This document shows positions 30,403-39,063 of a DNA stretch of 64,000 nucleotides, one piece after another; within the stretch, counting starts at the first letter, position 1, and every line of letters starts with the position of its first letter. Both the position numbers and the translations under genes were made by a program. The DNA comes from Roseococcus sp. SYP-B2431 (GTDB taxonomy: Bacteria > Pseudomonadota > Alphaproteobacteria > Acetobacterales > Acetobacteraceae). Location: contig NZ_SJXD01000027.1 of assembly GCF_004336745.1 (NCBI RefSeq), positions 186,001 to 250,000 on the forward strand, in the 5' to 3' direction. The notes below the pieces were generated by a model. That model saw only the letters and a list, made by a program, of their open reading frames with translations, did not search any database and was not told the origin of the DNA.

Positions 30403-32214
30403 TCAAGCGGCAGCCAGGGCCGTCAGCACGGCCTCCCCGTAGCGCTGCAGCTTGCTCTCCCCGACGCCGGGAACCTCGCGCAGCTCGCCCAGGCTCGCCG
30501 GCCGGCGCGCGGCGATCTCCGCCAGCGTCGCGTCATGGAAGATGACATAGGCCGGCACCTGCTGCGCCCGGGCCTCCGCCTTGCGCCACTCGCGCAGCGC
30601 GCCGAAGAGCGGATCGTCGGAGCCCGTCTGCGGGCTCTCGCGGCTCGCCCGCTGGCTGCGCGGGCGCATCACCTCCTCGCGCAGCATGACCTTGGTCTCG
30701 CCCCGCAGCACCGGCCGCGCGGCCTCCGTCGGCACCAGCTCGCCATGGTTCTCGACCGCGATATCCAGCGCGCCCTGGGCCACCAGCTGCCGCACCACGC
30801 CGCGCCAGGCCCCTTCAGGCACGTCCTTGCCCACGCCATAGGTCGGCAGCTTGTCGTGGCCGAACTGCGCGACCTTGTCGGTGAGCCGGCCGCGCAGCAC
30901 GTCCACCAGGTGGCCGAGGCCGAAGCGGCTGCCCGTGCGCAGCGCGGCCGAAAGCAGCTTCTGGGCCGCGACGCTGCCGTCGTAGAGGCTGGGCGGCGCG
31001 GCGCAGACGTCGCAATTCCCGCAATCCGCGGCCAGGTCCTCGCCGAAGCAGCGCAGCAGCACGCGGCGGCGGCAGGTGCCGGCCTCGGCGATGCCGACCA
31101 TGGCCTCGAGCCGCGCGCGCTCGATGCGCTTCTGGTCGTCCGAGGCAGGGCTCTGCTGGATGCGGTGGCGCGCCAGGGCGATGTCACCCGCGCCATAGAG
31201 CAGGAGGGTGCGCGCGGGCAGGCCGTCGCGGCCGGCGCGGCCGATCTCCTGGTACCAGCCCTCCGGCCCCTGAGGCAGCGAGAGATGCGCCACGAAGCGC
31301 ACGTCCGGCCGGTCGATGCCCATGCCGAAGGCGATGGTCGCGCACATGACCACCGCGTCCCCCCGGGCGAAGCGGCGATGCGCGTCGCGCTTGTCCTCTG
31401 ACGGCATGCCGGCGTGGAAGGGCATGGCGTCGTGCCCGTCGGCGCGCAGCCAGTCGGCGGTCTGCTCGGCCCGCGCCCGGGTGCCGCAATAGACGATGCC
31501 GGCGCCCCGCCCGTCCGAGGCGTCGCGCAGGAAGGCGCGGATCTGGCTGCGCTCCTGCTCGCGCGGGGCGGCGGCGAGGTGGATGTTGGCCCGATCGAAG
31601 GAGGCGCGGAAGACGGGAGTGTCCTCCAGGCCCAGCTGGGCTCGGATATCGTCCACGGTGCGCGCATCGGCGGTCGCGGTCAGCGCGAGGCGCGGCACCT
31701 CGGGGAAGCCGGAGCGGAGAAAGCTGAGCGCGCGGTATTCCGGCCGGAAGTGATGCCCCCACTGGCTGATGCAATGCGCCTCGTCCACCGCGAAAAGGGC
31801 GATGTCGCGCTGGGCCAGCCGCTCCAGCATGCCGTCCATGCCGAGCCGCTCGGGGCTGATGTAGAGGAGCTTGAGGGTGCCCTCGTTGATGCCGCGCCAG
31901 ACCTCCCGGCGCTCGGGCTCCTCCAGCTCGGAATGCAGGGCGGCGGCGGCCACGCCCTGCTGGCGCAGGGCCGCGACCTGGTCCTCCATGAGGGCGATGA
32001 GGGGCGAGACGACGATGGCCAGCCCCTCGCGGCAGAGCGCGGGGACCTGGAAGCAGAGCGACTTGCCGCCGCCCGTCGGCATGAGCACGAGGCCGGAGCC
32101 GCCCCGCATCACATGGTCGACGATCTCCGCCTGCCGGCCGCGGAACTCCGCATGGCCGAAGACGTCATGAAGTACCTTCGCAGGATCCTGCGTCACGCTG
32201 TGCCTCTCGCTCAC
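30403..32214 (-). CDS. recQ: ATP-dependent DNA helicase RecQ
   Basis: 603 residues. Walker A PTGGGKSLCFQ, DEAH box VDEAHCISQWGHHF, motif VI QEIGRAGRDGLPA, the RQC zinc site (CRRRVLLRCFGE then CGNCDVC) and a C-terminal HRDC domain (ASLGELREVPGVGESKLQRY). It unwinds 3'-5' in recombination and replication repair. The gene lies 88 bp downstream of the OmpA-like lipoprotein gene and reads in the same direction. Length and domain order match the E. coli enzyme (about 610). Confidence 0.95.
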   Translation of the reverse strand: MSERHSVTQDPAKVLHDVFGHAEFRGRQAEIVDHVMRGGSGLVLMPTGGGKSLCFQVPALCREGLAIVVSPLIALMEDQVAALRQQGVAAAALHSELEEPERREVWRGINEGTLKLLYISPERLGMDGMLERLAQRDIALFAVDEAHCISQWGHHFRPEYRALSFLRSGFPEVPRLALTATADARTVDDIRAQLGLEDTPVFRASFDRANIHLAAAPREQERSQIRAFLRDASDGRGAGIVYCGTRARAEQTADWLRADGHDAMPFHAGMPSEDKRDAHRRFARGDAVVMCATIAFGMGIDRPDVRFVAHLSLPQGPEGWYQEIGRAGRDGLPARTLLLYGAGDIALARHRIQQSPASDDQKRIERARLEAMVGIAEAGTCRRRVLLRCFGEDLAADCGNCDVCAAPPSLYDGSVAAQKLLSAALRTGSRFGLGHLVDVLRGRLTDKVAQFGHDKLPTYGVGKDVPEGAWRGVVRQLVAQGALDIAVENHGELVPTEAARPVLRGETKVMLREEVMRPRSQRASRESPQTGSDDPLFGALREWRKAEARAQQVPAYVIFHDATLAEIAARRPASLGELREVPGVGESKLQRYGEAVLTALAAA

Positions 32215-32302
32215 CCGGCGCGGAAAGATGCGCGCCGGGCTTCAGGCAGGGTAGCAGACGCGTCGAGTCGGCCGGACAGGGGGGCGGCCGCAGGCGGGCG
32301 GC

Positions 32303-32737
32303 TTATTGCGGCGGCCGCGGCGCCGGGGCGGCGAAGCGGATCTCGACGCGCCGGCTCTCGATCGGCGCCATGTCGAAGGGCACCGGGCCGCGCGGCACGA
32401 CGAAGATGCGCTCCGAGGCCACGCCGTTGCGCCGCAGCTCGGCGGCGACCACCTGGGCCCGCGCGTCGGAGAGCTGGCGATTGAAGGCGGCGCCGCCGAT
32501 CGGGCCGGCATAGCCGAAGACGTTCACCCGGGCATCGCCGAAGCGGCCGGCGGTCTCCGCGGCCTCGCGGATGGTGCCCTTGGCGGCGTCGTCCAGCACC
32601 GTGCTGTCCTCGCTGAAGAAGATCACGGGATGCGGGAGGTTCGCCGGGTCGCGGACGAAGATGGGATCGAGCTCCGCGCCCGAGCAGGCCGCGAGCAGCG
32701 GCAGGACGGCGGCGGAGAGCAGCAGGCGGCGATGCAT
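32303..32737 (-). CDS. OmpA-family lipoprotein
   Basis: 144 residues from ATG 32737, with a lipobox signal MHRRLLLSAAVLPLLAACSG (acylated Cys about 17). The rest is a single OmpA C-terminal-like domain: HPVIFFSEDSTVLDDAAKGT, VNVFGYAGPIGGAAFNRQLS and DARAQVVAAELRRNGVASER, ending ESRRVEIRF. Such proteins tie the outer membrane to peptidoglycan. The Pal-type peptidoglycan residues are only partly conserved (SDARA present). It lies between cydC (96 bp upstream) and recQ, on the same strand. Confidence 0.82.
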   Translation of the reverse strand: MHRRLLLSAAVLPLLAACSGAELDPIFVRDPANLPHPVIFFSEDSTVLDDAAKGTIREAAETAGRFGDARVNVFGYAGPIGGAAFNRQLSDARAQVVAAELRRNGVASERIFVVPRGPVPFDMAPIESRRVEIRFAAPAPRPPQ

Positions 32738-32833
32738 CGGGGCGGTTCTCCAGGTCCGGTGAAGCTGTCGGTCGTGTAAGCCCAGCTTCACGTCAACCGT
32801 TCGGAATGTCGACAGGTTGCATGGCTTGGAAGG

Positions 32834-34477
32834 TTAAGCCGTCGCCGCCAGCAGGCGCCCGCCGGCCAGGCGCAGCACGCGGTCCAGCGGCTCCGCACCG
32901 GTCAGCCGGTGGGTGACGAGCAGCAGGCTGCGTCCCTCGCAGGCGGTGGCGAGGGTGGCAAGGAAGGCGCGCTCGGCGGCGGCGTCGAGGCCGGTGGTGG
33001 GCTCGTCCAGGATCAGGATGCCGGCGGGCGGCAGCAGGGCGCGGGCAAGGGCGATTCGGCGGGCCTCGCCGCCGCTGAAGCGGGTGCCGCCCTCGCCGCA
33101 ACGGGTCTCCAGCCCCTCGGGCAGGCCGCGGACATGGTCGGCGATTCCGGCCTTGGCGAGCGCCCGCCAGAGCGCAGCATCCGGCGCGCCCGGGGCGGCG
33201 AGGCGCAGATTGGCCGCGATGGTGTCGTCGAAGAGCCGGGCCTGCTGCGAGAGCACCACGATCCGGGAGCGGATGTCCGCAGCCGGGAGCCCGGCGATGT
33301 CGGTACCGCCCAGGCGAATCGTCCCGGCCTCGGGAGCCGCCAGCTTCGTCAGCAGCGCGGAAAGCGTGGATTTCCCGGCGCCCGAGGGGCCGAGAATGGC
33401 GACCCGCTCGCCCTCCCCCAGGGTGAGGTCCAGCCTGTCGAGCACCGGCGCGCCGGGCCGCCAGCCGAAGCGGATATCCTTCAGGACAAGTTCGCTGGAG
33501 GACGGCATGGCCGCGGGATGGGAAGGCTCCGCCACCGGCGCGGGCGTGTCCGCGGCCTCGAAGAGCCGCCGCGCGCCCGCGCCGGCGGAAGCCAGCGCGG
33601 CGCCGGCGCGCGGCATGAGCCCCAGCGCCTCGGCCGCGGCCACGGAGAGGAAGAGCGCCAGCACGACCATGCCGGCCGCTTCCGTCCCGCCGGCCAGGCC
33701 CCAGCCGAGCGCGGCCAGGATCGCGAGCTGCGCCAGCAGCCCGCCCGCTGCCCCGGCCCAGGCCGACCGCTTCGCCAGCGAGCGCTGGCCGCGCATCAGC
33801 GCGCGGTCCGCCCCATCGAGCCGGTCCATCGCGCGGGCCTCGGCATTGGCCGCGAGCGTGTCCTCGAGCCCTGCCAGTGGGTCGACCACGGCGGCACGCA
33901 GCCCGCCCCGCCGCTCGGCCGCGCGCTGGGCCGCGCGCGCGGCGGCCGGCGCCAGGAGCAGCGGCAGGACGAGCGCAAAGGCCAGCGGCAGGCAGACCAG
34001 CAGCATCAGCCAGGGCTCGCCCGCCAGCAGCGCGACGATCGCCAGCAGCACCGCCAGCCCTGCCCCGGCGGGCAGGACGCCGCCGAGATAAAGACGGTCC
34101 AGCGCGTCCACGTCGCCGATCACGCGGCCCAGCAGGTCGCCCGAGCCGCGCATCCCGATGCCGCCGGGCATGCGCTCGGCGAGCCGGCGGAAGAACCAGA
34201 CGCGGGTGTCGGCCAGGGCGTGGAAGGCCGCGGCATGGCTCGTCATGCGCTCGCCCCAGCGCAGCAGCGGGCGCAGCAGCACCAGCGGCCGCACCCAGAC
34301 CAGGGCGGCCAGGCCGAAGATGCCGCCGGCCGCGAGCCCGGCGGCGACGCCCTGCCCCGCCAGCGCCAGCAGCGCCACGCCGGAGAGCGCCGAGACCATG
34401 GCGACCAGCATCGCCCCCGCCAGCGCCGCGCGGCGCGGCGCCCAGAGGCGCAGGACGCGCGCCAGATCAGTCCACAT
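32834..34477 (-). CDS. cydC: Thiol reductant ABC exporter subunit CydC
   Basis: 547 residues: six-helix exporter domain then an ATPase with Walker A LGPSGAGKSTLSALL, signature RFSGGEARRIALARAL and Walker B ILILDEPTTGLD. CydDC exports cysteine and glutathione to the periplasm and is needed for assembly of cytochrome bd and periplasmic cytochromes. It starts 5 nt after the cydD stop. The usual cydA-cydB oxidase genes are not adjacent in this window. Confidence 0.88.
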   Translation of the reverse strand: MWTDLARVLRLWAPRRAALAGAMLVAMVSALSGVALLALAGQGVAAGLAAGGIFGLAALVWVRPLVLLRPLLRWGERMTSHAAAFHALADTRVWFFRRLAERMPGGIGMRGSGDLLGRVIGDVDALDRLYLGGVLPAGAGLAVLLAIVALLAGEPWLMLLVCLPLAFALVLPLLLAPAAARAAQRAAERRGGLRAAVVDPLAGLEDTLAANAEARAMDRLDGADRALMRGQRSLAKRSAWAGAAGGLLAQLAILAALGWGLAGGTEAAGMVVLALFLSVAAAEALGLMPRAGAALASAGAGARRLFEAADTPAPVAEPSHPAAMPSSSELVLKDIRFGWRPGAPVLDRLDLTLGEGERVAILGPSGAGKSTLSALLTKLAAPEAGTIRLGGTDIAGLPAADIRSRIVVLSQQARLFDDTIAANLRLAAPGAPDAALWRALAKAGIADHVRGLPEGLETRCGEGGTRFSGGEARRIALARALLPPAGILILDEPTTGLDAAAERAFLATLATACEGRSLLLVTHRLTGAEPLDRVLRLAGGRLLAATA

Positions 34478-34482
34478 GAGGG

Positions 34483-36141
34483 TCAGCCCGCATCGGCCAG
34501 CCTCCTGTCGCCCAGCTCCAGCACCCGGCCGGACAGGCCGAGCAGCGCGGCGGAATGGGTGGCGATGATGGCCGTCCGGCCAGTGCAGAGGCGGGCGATG
34601 GCCTCCATCACCTCGGCCTCGGTGCCGGGGTCGAGCGAGGCGGTGGGCTCGTCCAGCAGGACCAGCGGCGCGTCGCGGAGAAAGGCGCGGGCCAGCGCCA
34701 CACGCTGGGCCTGGCCGCCGGAGATGCCGTGGCCGCCCTCGCCCACCGGCGTGTCGAGCCCCTGCGGCAGCTCGGCGGCGAAGGCCATCACGCGGGCGGC
34801 CTCGGCGGCGCGGATCACCTCGGCCTCGCTCGCCTCGGGCCGGGCGAGCCGGATGTTCTCCCGCAGCGTGCCGCCGAAGAGATGCGCGCGCTGGCCGACA
34901 TAGGCGGAGAGCCGCCGCAGCTCGGACGGGCGCAGGCGGGTCACGTCCTGGCCGTTGACGGCGATGCGGCCGGCGGTCGGGCGGGCGAAGCCCATGAGCA
35001 GCCGCAGCACCGAGCTCTTCCCGGCCCCCGAGGGGCCGACCAGCATCAGCACCTCGCCCGGCGCCAGGGCGAAGGTGAGGCGCGAGAGGGCGGGTTTCGG
35101 CGCATCGGGGTGGCGCAGCTCCACCTCGTTGAAGACGAGGGCCACGCGGCGCGGCACCTCCTCCAGCAGCAGGCCGGCCGCGGGCAGCGCCTCCAGCAGC
35201 GGCGCGAGCTCCGCCGCCGCGCCCCGGGCCGACATCGCCTCGTGATAGGCGGCCGAGAAGGCGCGCAGCGGCGCGAAGAAGGCGGGAACCATGAGCACGA
35301 CGAAGAGCGAGAGGGTGGGGTCGCTCGCGCCGCGCCCGACCATCAGCGCACCATGGCGCCAGGCCAGGTAGCCCAGAGTGAAGGCCGAGAGCAGCTCCAG
35401 CATGGCGCTGGAGAGGAAGGCCACGCGCAGCACCCGCAGGGTGCGCCAGCGGAACTCCTCCGCCGCCGCGCCGAGCGCGCGGGCCTCGTCCTCGGCGCGA
35501 TTGAACTGGACCAGGGTCGCGAGGCCGCGCAGCCGGTCCACGAAGCGGCCGGCCAGGCGCCCGAGCACGTCGAGCTGCCGCCGGCTCTCGCGCGCGGCGC
35601 CGATCCCGGTCAGCGCCATGGCGACGGGCACCAGCAGGCCCAGGCAGGCGAGGACCAGCGCGCTCACCCAGTCCGCCCGCCAGACCAGGGCGACAACCAG
35701 GGCGGGCGAGAGCACCGCGAGGGTCATCGCCGGCAGCCAGCGGGCGAAGAAGCCGTCCAACGCCTCGACGCGGTCCACCAGCAGGGCCGCCTTCTCTCCC
35801 ACGCCGCGCGGATCGGCGGGGCCGAGTTCCAGCATCCGCGCGAAGAGGGCCGCGCGGATGCGGGCGCGGGCGTGCTCGCCGGCAGATTGCTGGGCCAGTT
35901 CCTGCACGCCGCCCAGCCCGGCGCTGGCCAGCATCAGCGCGCCGGCGCCGGCGAGGTCGCCCCAGCCGCCGCCGGTGGAAAAGCCCAGCAGGGTCGTCAG
36001 GATGCGCGCGACGAGAAAGGCGACGGCCACCTGGCAGGCCGTGACGGCCAGCCCCAGGCCGATCGGCAGGGCCACGCGCCAGGCCTGGACGCGCGCCTGC
36101 CGCATGAGCCAGGCCGAAGCTGGAGCCCCTTGCTTCCGCAT
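34483..36141 (-). CDS. cydD: Thiol reductant ABC exporter subunit CydD
   Basis: 552 residues from ATG 36141. Exporter membrane domain (six helices, AGEHARARIRAALFARMLEL between) and an ATPase with VGPSGAGKSSVLRLLMG, signature ISGGQAQRVALARAFL and LVLLDEPTASLD. It pairs with CydC encoded next. In-frame upstream codons exist but give Arg/Pro-rich sequence with no homology, so the start at MRKQGAPASAW was chosen. It is divergent from the deacetylase gene with 201 bp between starts, in which I see no other gene. Confidence 0.88.
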   Translation of the reverse strand: MRKQGAPASAWLMRQARVQAWRVALPIGLGLAVTACQVAVAFLVARILTTLLGFSTGGGWGDLAGAGALMLASAGLGGVQELAQQSAGEHARARIRAALFARMLELGPADPRGVGEKAALLVDRVEALDGFFARWLPAMTLAVLSPALVVALVWRADWVSALVLACLGLLVPVAMALTGIGAARESRRQLDVLGRLAGRFVDRLRGLATLVQFNRAEDEARALGAAAEEFRWRTLRVLRVAFLSSAMLELLSAFTLGYLAWRHGALMVGRGASDPTLSLFVVLMVPAFFAPLRAFSAAYHEAMSARGAAAELAPLLEALPAAGLLLEEVPRRVALVFNEVELRHPDAPKPALSRLTFALAPGEVLMLVGPSGAGKSSVLRLLMGFARPTAGRIAVNGQDVTRLRPSELRRLSAYVGQRAHLFGGTLRENIRLARPEASEAEVIRAAEAARVMAFAAELPQGLDTPVGEGGHGISGGQAQRVALARAFLRDAPLVLLDEPTASLDPGTEAEVMEAIARLCTGRTAIIATHSAALLGLSGRVLELGDRRLADAG

Positions 36142-36342
36142 GCGCTTGCTTCTCAGGCCCCCGGGGTTCCGCCAGGCGCGGGATTCTCCTGCCCCGCGGC
36201 CCCGTCTGGGACGATCATGCTCGGGCAACCCTGGGATGGCGATTCCATGTCCCGCCCTGTTTAGGCCAGACCGCCCCGCCGCGCCACTTGCCGCGGCCCG
36301 GCCGGCCGCGTCACATCCGGGGGTTCCCGCGAGGAGTCCCGC

Positions 36343-37241
36343 ATGCTGCGTCACCACGGCCGCTTCCCCTATTCGCCCTGGACGGCGCGGCGGCCGGAAT
36401 CCTGGCCGGGCGGGCGGAAGCTGGCCGTCTATCTCGGCGTGAATCTCGAGCATTTCGCCTTCGGCGAGGGGCTGGGGGCGGAGCTCGCCCCCGGCGCTCC
36501 CCCTGGCGGCCCGGCGCCCGACATCCTGAACTACGCCTGGCGCGACTACGGCAACCGCATCGGCGGCTTCCGGCTGATCCAGTTGCTGGACGAGCTCGCC
36601 CTCCCCTGCACGGTCCTGCTCAACAGCGCGATCTACGACCACGCGCCGGCGCTGATGGAGGCCCACCGCGCGCGGGGCGACGAGATCGCCGGCCATGGGC
36701 GCACCAACAGCGAGCGGCAGAGCACCCTGCCGGAGGCCGAGGAGGCCCGGCTCATCGCGGAATCGACCGCCGCCATCGCGGAGCATGAAGGCCGGCCGCC
36801 GCGCGGCTGGCTCTCGCCCTGGATCGCCGAGAGCGCCGTCACGCCCGCCTCCTGCAGGAGGCGGGATACAGCTACTCGCTCAACTGGTGCATGGACGACC
36901 AGCCCGTCTGGAAGAAGACGCGCGCGGGGAGGCTCCTCAGCATCCCCTATCCGCAGGAGGCGAACGACATCCCTTCCATCGTCGCCCGCAAGGACGGGGC
37001 GGAGCAGTTCGCCGCCATCCTCGCCGAGGATTTCGCCGAGCGCCTGCGCCAGACGGCCGACGGCATTCCCCAGGTGATGGGCATCGCCCTGCACCCCTAC
37101 ATCGTCGGCCAGCCCTATCGCATCCGGGCGCTGCGTCGCGCGTTGACGATGATCGCCGCCCAACGCGACGCGGTCTGGATCACGACGGCCGGCGCGATCC
37201 ACGACCACTGCCTGACCTGGCCCGAAGGAAGCATCCCGTGA
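36343..37241 (+). pseudogene. NodB-type polysaccharide deacetylase, single frameshift
   Basis: The first frame (from ATG 36343) encodes a polysaccharide-deacetylase-family N terminus (RFPYSPWTARRPESWPGG, LAVYLGVNLEHFAF, GDEIAGHGRTNSE) up to LSPWIAESAVTP near 36848. The next frame continues directly with RLLQEAGYSYSLNWCMDDQP and ends with ALTMIAAQRDAVWITTAGAI near 37190. The join fits loss of one base in ACGCCCGCCTCCTG, where the family has Pro-Asp-Leu-Leu. Together the two parts make about 298 residues, a normal length for allantoinase-like (PuuE-type) deacetylases. It is a recent pseudogene or a sequencing error. Its end overlaps the lipocalin start by 4 nt. Confidence 0.8.
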
Positions 37242-37777
37242 ATCGCTCGCTCGCTGCCTTGCTGCTCCTGCCCTTGCTTCTGGGGGCCTGCGCCACCGCG
37301 CCCGGGCCGGCGACGCCCCAGACCGTCGCCTCCGTCGACCTTGCCCGCTATTCCGGGCGCTGGCACGAGGTCGCGCGCTTCCCGCAGCGCTTCCAGGACA
37401 GCTCCAGCCTGCGCTGCGAGGAGGTCACCGCGACCTATCAGCCGGCGGCGGGCGGGGGCCTCTCCGTGCTGAACGAATGCGTGAACGGGCTCGATCCGGC
37501 GCGGGCCCGGCGCCATGTGCTGGGCTCGGCCTATGCGGTCGAGGGCAGCAACAATGCGCGGCTGCGAGTCACCTTCTTCTGGCCGTTCTACGGTGATTAC
37601 TGGGTGCTGGGGCTCGACCCCGACTACCAGTGGGCGGTCGTCGGGACGCCGGACCGCAACTACCTGTGGATCCTGTCCCGCTCGCCTAGCCTGCCGGCGC
37701 CACAGATGGAGCAGGCGCTCGCGATCGCCCGGGCGCAGGGCTTCGACTTGTCGCGGCTGATACGCTCCGCCCCCTGA
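37238..37777 (+). CDS. blc: Lipocalin-family outer membrane lipoprotein (Blc-like)
   Basis: 179 residues from a GTG that overlaps the deacetylase stop (GTGA). The signal MNRSLAALLLLPLLLGACAT has a lipobox with the acylated Cys at about 18. The lipocalin motif is DLARYSGRWHEVARFPQRFQ (G-x-W), and DPDYQWAVVGTPDRNYLWIL is the second conserved block, as in E. coli Blc. These proteins bind fatty acids or lysophospholipids at the outer membrane. Coupling to a deacetylase is unusual but common mRNA is likely. Confidence 0.87.
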   Translation: MNRSLAALLLLPLLLGACATAPGPATPQTVASVDLARYSGRWHEVARFPQRFQDSSSLRCEEVTATYQPAAGGGLSVLNECVNGLDPARARRHVLGSAYAVEGSNNARLRVTFFWPFYGDYWVLGLDPDYQWAVVGTPDRNYLWILSRSPSLPAPQMEQALAIARAQGFDLSRLIRSAP

Positions 37778-37802
37778 GAAGCGGCCGGGCGGCGGCGGCG
37801 CG

Positions 37803-38066
37803 CTATTTGAGCTGGCTGTCCTTGCTGCCCCGGCGGTTGAATCCGATCTGCACCGGCCGGCGGTCGCGCTCGGACTGGCACTCGATGCAGGTCCGCGCCC
37901 CGGGCAGCGCGCGGCGACGCGCCAGGGGAATCTCCTCGCCGCAGTCCTGGCAGTGGGTCTCGCCGTGGCCTATCGGGATCGAGGCGCGCGCCCGCAGCAC
38001 ACCGTCCGCGACGGTGTCGTCGATCTGATCCTGCACCGCCCCGTCCGGGGCCCATCCGGTCGCCAT
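37803..38066 (-). CDS. DksA/TraR-type C4 zinc-finger protein
   Basis: 87 residues. The zinc site is CQDCGEEIPLARRRALPGAR followed by CIECQSERDRR, the C-terminal hallmark of DksA/TraR proteins; the long coiled coil of true DksA is missing, as in short TraR/YbiI-like members. These bind in the RNA polymerase secondary channel and alter initiation. The N-terminal DDTVADGVLRARASIP would form the short helix. It is convergent with the lipocalin gene and lies 53 bp downstream of the acetamidase gene's... reading direction, i.e. upstream of its end on the map, on the same strand. Confidence 0.85.
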   Translation of the reverse strand: MATGWAPDGAVQDQIDDTVADGVLRARASIPIGHGETHCQDCGEEIPLARRRALPGARTCIECQSERDRRPVQIGFNRRGSKDSQLK

Positions 38067-38119
38067 GGCGAAGAGATGGGAGGGCGGCGCCGGCCCTTCC
38101 AGGCCTGGAGCCGATCGGC

Positions 38120-39028
38120 CTATCGCTTCCTCAGCCAGCGCTTGGCGATGCGGCAGGCCACGGTGAAGGCGGGGTTGAAGACATTGCCCACGTCGTAGCG
38201 AACCACCTGCCCCATCAGATGGCTCGCCGCGCGCGCATCAAGCCCGTAATCCTCGCCGAGCCAGCGCGACATCTCGGTCGTGGCGTGCTGAAGGGCCTGG
38301 TCGAGGGGCCGGGCATTGCCGATCGTGAAGATGTCCTCCGCCGTCTCGCCGCGCGGCCAGGCGATGGTGCGCTTCAGGACCTGGAAGGTGACCTCCATCT
38401 CGAAGGAGGTCTCGATGCCCGTGCCGGTGATCTCGCCGTCGCCCTGGCAGGCATGCCCGTCGCCCAGATAGAAGAGCGCGCCCGGCACGGCGACCGGGAA
38501 CCAGGCCGTCGTGCCCGGCGCGAAGAGCCGATAATCCATGTTGCCGCCGTTGCGGTCGCTGGTGGCCGTCGAGAAGGCCTGCCCGCCCGCGGGTGCCACG
38601 CCGAAGCAGCCAATCATGGGCTGGATGTCGGGGGCGAAGTCTTCCAGGCCCCTCTCCGGCTCGCGCAGCCGGACCGTCCCGGCATTGTTGTCGATGGTCC
38701 AGACGGCGCGCTGCGGCGGCGGGCGGTCGGGGATCGCGGCGGGGTCGAGCACGGTCAGCGCCAGGGGCGAATAGGTCCAGCCCGTGGCGCGGCTAGGCGT
38801 CAGGCGGTCGATGCGGACGGCGAGCGTGTCGCCGGGCTCCGCGCCCTCGATGAAGAAGGGGCCGGTCATAGGGTTGGGGCGGCTGGCGACGGCGACCTCG
38901 TTCGCGTCGAGGCCGGAGGCGTCGACGGTGGCGGCGATGATCGTGTCGCCGTCGGCGACGTGGAGGACGGGCTCCGCGGTGCCGAGGGTGTTGTGGTAGC
39001 GGGTGGGGCGGAAGCGGTGGGTGGCCAT
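38120..39028 (-). CDS. Acetamidase/formamidase family protein
   Basis: 302 residues from ATG 39028. The start MATHRFRPTRYHNTLGTAEP, EGAEPGDTLAVRIDRLTPSR, FYLGDGHACQGDGEITGTGI and EVTFQVLKRTIAWPRGE match the FmdA/AmdA family, which hydrolyses formamide or acetamide to ammonia and the acid. The metal-binding GDGHACQGDGE block is intact. Proteins of this length are often annotated only as acetamidase/formamidase, and the substrate is not certain. The reverse-strand neighbour upstream is the low-GC patch. Confidence 0.85.
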   Translation of the reverse strand: MATHRFRPTRYHNTLGTAEPVLHVADGDTIIAATVDASGLDANEVAVASRPNPMTGPFFIEGAEPGDTLAVRIDRLTPSRATGWTYSPLALTVLDPAAIPDRPPPQRAVWTIDNNAGTVRLREPERGLEDFAPDIQPMIGCFGVAPAGGQAFSTATSDRNGGNMDYRLFAPGTTAWFPVAVPGALFYLGDGHACQGDGEITGTGIETSFEMEVTFQVLKRTIAWPRGETAEDIFTIGNARPLDQALQHATTEMSRWLGEDYGLDARAASHLMGQVVRYDVGNVFNPAFTVACRIAKRWLRKR

Positions 39029-39063
39029 CGGATTTCCTCGGCGCGAGATCAATCCACGCCATA

